Below, in pieces: positions 6,747 through 8,570 of a stretch of 8,570 nucleotides of DNA. The stretch comes from Candidatus Neomicrothrix sp. UBA7388 (GTDB lineage: Bacteria > Actinomycetota > Acidimicrobiia > Acidimicrobiales > Poriferisodalaceae). Position 1 is the stretch's first letter. Every line of letters starts with the position of its first letter. The notes beneath the pieces were generated by a model. The model was not told the origin of the DNA. It did not search any database and saw only the letters and a list, made by a program, of their open reading frames with translations. Location: contig DKNM01000097.1 in the NCBI GenBank assembly GCA_002470695.1, forward strand, positions 1-8,570. Direction: 5' to 3'. A program made the translations under genes and the position numbers.

Positions 6747-7831
6747 GTTCTGAGGCCGACAAAATGCCGAAATGGGTTCCCAAGGCAACTTTGGTGTTCT
6801 TGGGTGGGGCAGCAATGCTGGCAGCTTTGGTGTGGGTGCTGTTAAGGGTGAAGTCTCTAATTATTGTGATCTTGGTTTCACTTTTCCTTTCCTTTGCGAT
6901 CGAGCCAGCAGTCAACTCATTGGCTCGGCGAGGCTGGCGACGAGGTGTGGCGACCCTAGCGATGTTCGTTGTCATTTTGGCAGCTGTAGCTGGGTTTCTC
7001 TTTGCCATGGGTTCGGTTCTAGCTGACCAGATTACGAAGTTGACGGCCGAAGCGCCGGGCTACATAAGAGAGATCGAACGTTGGTTGGAAGATCGCTTCG
7101 GTGTTGTGCTAGAGACTGACTCCTTGGTCGCCGAGTTCTCCAGCGGTGGCAGCGCTGCACGACTCGCGTCGAACATTGCGGGCGATCTAGTCTCAATAGG
7201 TTCAGCTCTAATGTCCCTCATTTTTCAGACTCTCACCGTTCTGCTTTTTACGTTCTATTTGGTTGCAGACGGCCCGAAGCTTCGCAGGTTTCTTTGTTCG
7301 GCTTTGCCTCCCAGAAAGCAGAAATTGATGCTGAGGGGATGGGAAATTGCGATTAACAAAACCGGCGCGTACATCTATTCGCGAACCTTGTTGGGACTGG
7401 CGGCCTTCTTGGTTCATTGGCTCATCTTTGCTCTGCTAGATGTTCCTTCACCAGTGCCCCTTGCTCTTTGGGTCGGCATCATGTCTCAGTTTGTGCCAGT
7501 AGCGGGCACCTACCTCGCTGGCCTTCTTCCAATCCTGATAGCACTCCTTCATCAACCGATCACAGCTCTATGGGTGCTGATTGCCATTGTCGTGTACCAG
7601 CAGCTCGAAAACTATTTATTTGCGCCGCGTATCACATCCCAAACAATGAACATTCATCCAGCTGTAGCCTTTGGCACGGTGATTCTCGGTGCGGGACTGT
7701 TGGGTGTCGTTGGCACCCTATTGGCGGTTCCCGTAGCAGCCACCGTGCAAGCCTTCGTCTCGACCTATGTGCGTCGCCATGAACTGATTGAATCCGACCT
7801 ATTGGATGACCTAGAAGATGACGAGGAATAG
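6743..7831 (+). CDS. AI-2E family transporter (TerC/YdiK/PerM-type permease)
   Basis: The 362-residue integral membrane protein fits the AI-2E transporter family in length and layout. Hydrophobic segments are at about 15-34, 38-55 and 69-92, then a long extramembrane helix region (93-150), then 151-176, 212-234, 237-265, 272-288 and 305-341. The family signatures SQFVPVAGTYLAG (248-260) and QQLENYLFAPRI (286-297) are clear. The family was named for autoinducer-2 export in E. coli (TqsA), but other members do Na+/H+ antiport or are uncharacterised, and nothing here points to quorum sensing. The C-terminus (350-362) is very acidic, with 9 Asp/Glu of 13. The start is fixed by the ATGA overlap with the phosphatase gene; TGGGG about 6 bases upstream, inside that gene, may serve as ribosome binding site. 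The stop is 16 bases from the convergent DUF4031 gene, with no evident terminator hairpin between. Confidence 0.88.
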   Translation: MSSEADKMPKWVPKATLVFLGGAAMLAALVWVLLRVKSLIIVILVSLFLSFAIEPAVNSLARRGWRRGVATLAMFVVILAAVAGFLFAMGSVLADQITKLTAEAPGYIREIERWLEDRFGVVLETDSLVAEFSSGGSAARLASNIAGDLVSIGSALMSLIFQTLTVLLFTFYLVADGPKLRRFLCSALPPRKQKLMLRGWEIAINKTGAYIYSRTLLGLAAFLVHWLIFALLDVPSPVPLALWVGIMSQFVPVAGTYLAGLLPILIALLHQPITALWVLIAIVVYQQLENYLFAPRITSQTMNIHPAVAFGTVILGAGLLGVVGTLLAVPVAATVQAFVSTYVRRHELIESDLLDDLEDDEE

Positions 7832-7847
7832 CGCAGATACCTATTGG

Positions 7848-8408
7848 CTACTCGGTATGTCCGGTGTTTGCTATCAGTTCCAGAACGAATAGGTCGCCTC
7901 TTCTACTCCAGACTGAGGTCACGGTGCTACCAAGGTCAAGGTCTGGTCTCTCGGCGAATTCCAACACAACGGCGGCTTCTCCCTCGCGCTCAACAACCAA
8001 GGCAGTTGCGGTTTCATAGACCGCGCAATTTAGTTGGAGGACTACCCAAAGGCGAGTGCGAGTTCGGTAATCCTTGACATTCTGATTAACGCTCCCTGCA
8101 ACTTCTTCAAGGCGTTGTCGATGACGGGATTCGTAAACTATTGTCCAGCTGGGTGTCTTACGACGCTGCCTGAGGCCGGCTTCTCGAAGTCGGACGACCA
8201 ACTCCCGGGAGTTAACTACGCGAGCGCCCATAGATAGAGCATGCTGAAATTCTTCTATGTCGATGTCGTAGTGGTCGCCTTGGAAACCGATTCGACGTTT
8301 TCCTATATTCTGGGCAAACTGGTGAAGTTCTTGGAGGGATGAATCTGAGACCATATGACCCCATAATTTGCCCCTCCAAGCCCAGTTGGGTTTATCTACA
8401 AGAATCAC
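7848..8408 (-). CDS. DUF4031 domain protein with a C-terminal extension of about 100 residues
   Basis: The leftward 186-residue product begins at GTG 8408-8406. Residues 1-80 match the DUF4031 family by eye: an N-terminal MILVDKPNW strand, GHMVSDSSLQELHQFA (17-32), a GDHYDI core (44-49) and the closing RELVVRLREAGLR (68-80). DUF4031 is a small domain of unknown function, found mostly in actinobacteria; its conserved His and Asp residues suggest a metal or nucleic-acid role, but this is speculation. The rest, 81-186, is a basic segment (QRRKTPSWTIVYESRHRQRL) followed by alternating strand-like stretches such as ATALVVEREGEAAVVLEFA. I do not recognise it, and many DUF4031 proteins stop after the domain. 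The start overlaps the stop of the upstream gene as GTGA (8405-8408), indicating coupled translation. An overlapping rightward frame at 7844-8077 is not protein-like. Confidence 0.72.
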   Translation of the reverse strand: MILVDKPNWAWRGKLWGHMVSDSSLQELHQFAQNIGKRRIGFQGDHYDIDIEEFQHALSMGARVVNSRELVVRLREAGLRQRRKTPSWTIVYESRHRQRLEEVAGSVNQNVKDYRTRTRLWVVLQLNCAVYETATALVVEREGEAAVVLEFAERPDLDLGSTVTSVWSRRGDLFVLELIANTGHTE

Positions 8409-8570
8409 CCAGCGTCCTTAATCATTTTGTCTATAACTGCGTCATATTTTGGGGCGATGATTGACCAGTTGAAACTAGCAGCATGGGATGTGGTTAGGTG
8501 TCTATCGGCGTGGAGTTCCTCGCGTGACATTGAAAGTAGCGGTCGTAGGAAGTCCTCAAGTGGCGTCTGA
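8405..8570 (-). CDS. C-terminal end of an unidentified protein, upstream partner of the DUF4031 gene
   Basis: Reading leftward from the window edge, the frame starting at base 8569 is open for 54 codons and ends in TGA at 8407-8405. The tail is amphipathic and ordered-looking: TPLEDFLRPLLSMSREELH (2-20), ADRHLTTSHAASFNWSIIAP (21-40), then a terminal helix KYDAVIDKMIKDAG (41-54). The pattern F-x-W-x-x-I-A-x-x-Y near the end recalls the closing helices of GT-B fold glycosyltransferases (group 1), but 54 residues are too few to be sure and other alpha-helical enzymes could end this way. The reading frame is supported by the exact GTGA junction with the DUF4031 start, a normal arrangement in bacterial operons. 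Confidence 0.6.
   Translation of the reverse strand, partial: QTPLEDFLRPLLSMSREELHADRHLTTSHAASFNWSIIAPKYDAVIDKMIKDAG

Noticed and set aside
6743..7831. Quorum-sensing role for the AI-2E family permease.
   Set aside because: The family name is historical; no luxS, lsr or other signalling gene is nearby, so signalling is not supported.
7844..8237. Rightward open frames opposite the DUF4031 gene.
   Set aside because: They are antisense to a frame with recognisable DUF4031 motifs and a GTGA junction, and their translations are low-complexity Arg/Ser/Gly mixes without known motifs.

Overview
The window is an ordinary chromosomal stretch of a bacterium, most likely a high-GC Gram-positive lineage (actinobacterial, perhaps an Acidimicrobiia-type environmental genome). 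The basis is a DUF4031 protein (a family met mostly in Actinobacteria), a long D-aminoacylase-like amidohydrolase, two crotonase paralogues of types common in actinobacterial lipid metabolism, a HisN-type phosphatase, frequent GTG starts and moderate GC content (about 50-55 % by eye). The lineage is an inference, not a proof.

Layout. The left edge holds the first 47 codons of a leftward lipoprotein gene (1-141). A 176-bp divergent intergenic region follows. Seven rightward genes then run from 318 to 7831 with short gaps: amidohydrolase, cyclophilin-type peptidyl-prolyl isomerase, crotonase A, CPA2-type cation:proton antiporter with a universal-stress-like tail, crotonase B, HisN-like phosphatase and AI-2E family permease. 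The last two overlap by ATGA. A possible internal promoter lies just before crotonase B, so the run may be two transcription units. The right edge carries a leftward pair that converges on the permease with 16 bp between stop codons: a DUF4031 gene and, upstream of it, the last 54 codons of an unidentified gene. These two overlap by GTGA and are probably translationally coupled.

How the genes may work together. The two crotonases have different and non-canonical active sites. By position, crotonase A has the single Glu of delta3,delta2-enoyl-CoA isomerases, and crotonase B has the Glu/Asp pair of delta3,5-delta2,4-dienoyl-CoA isomerases. This would suit auxiliary steps in oxidation of unsaturated acyl-CoAs, but it is inferred by eye. 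The remaining genes look like housekeeping (protein folding, ion homeostasis, histidine synthesis, transport) and share no evident single pathway. I see no mobile elements, CRISPR arrays, tRNA or rRNA genes, and no convincing new defence or biosynthetic system.
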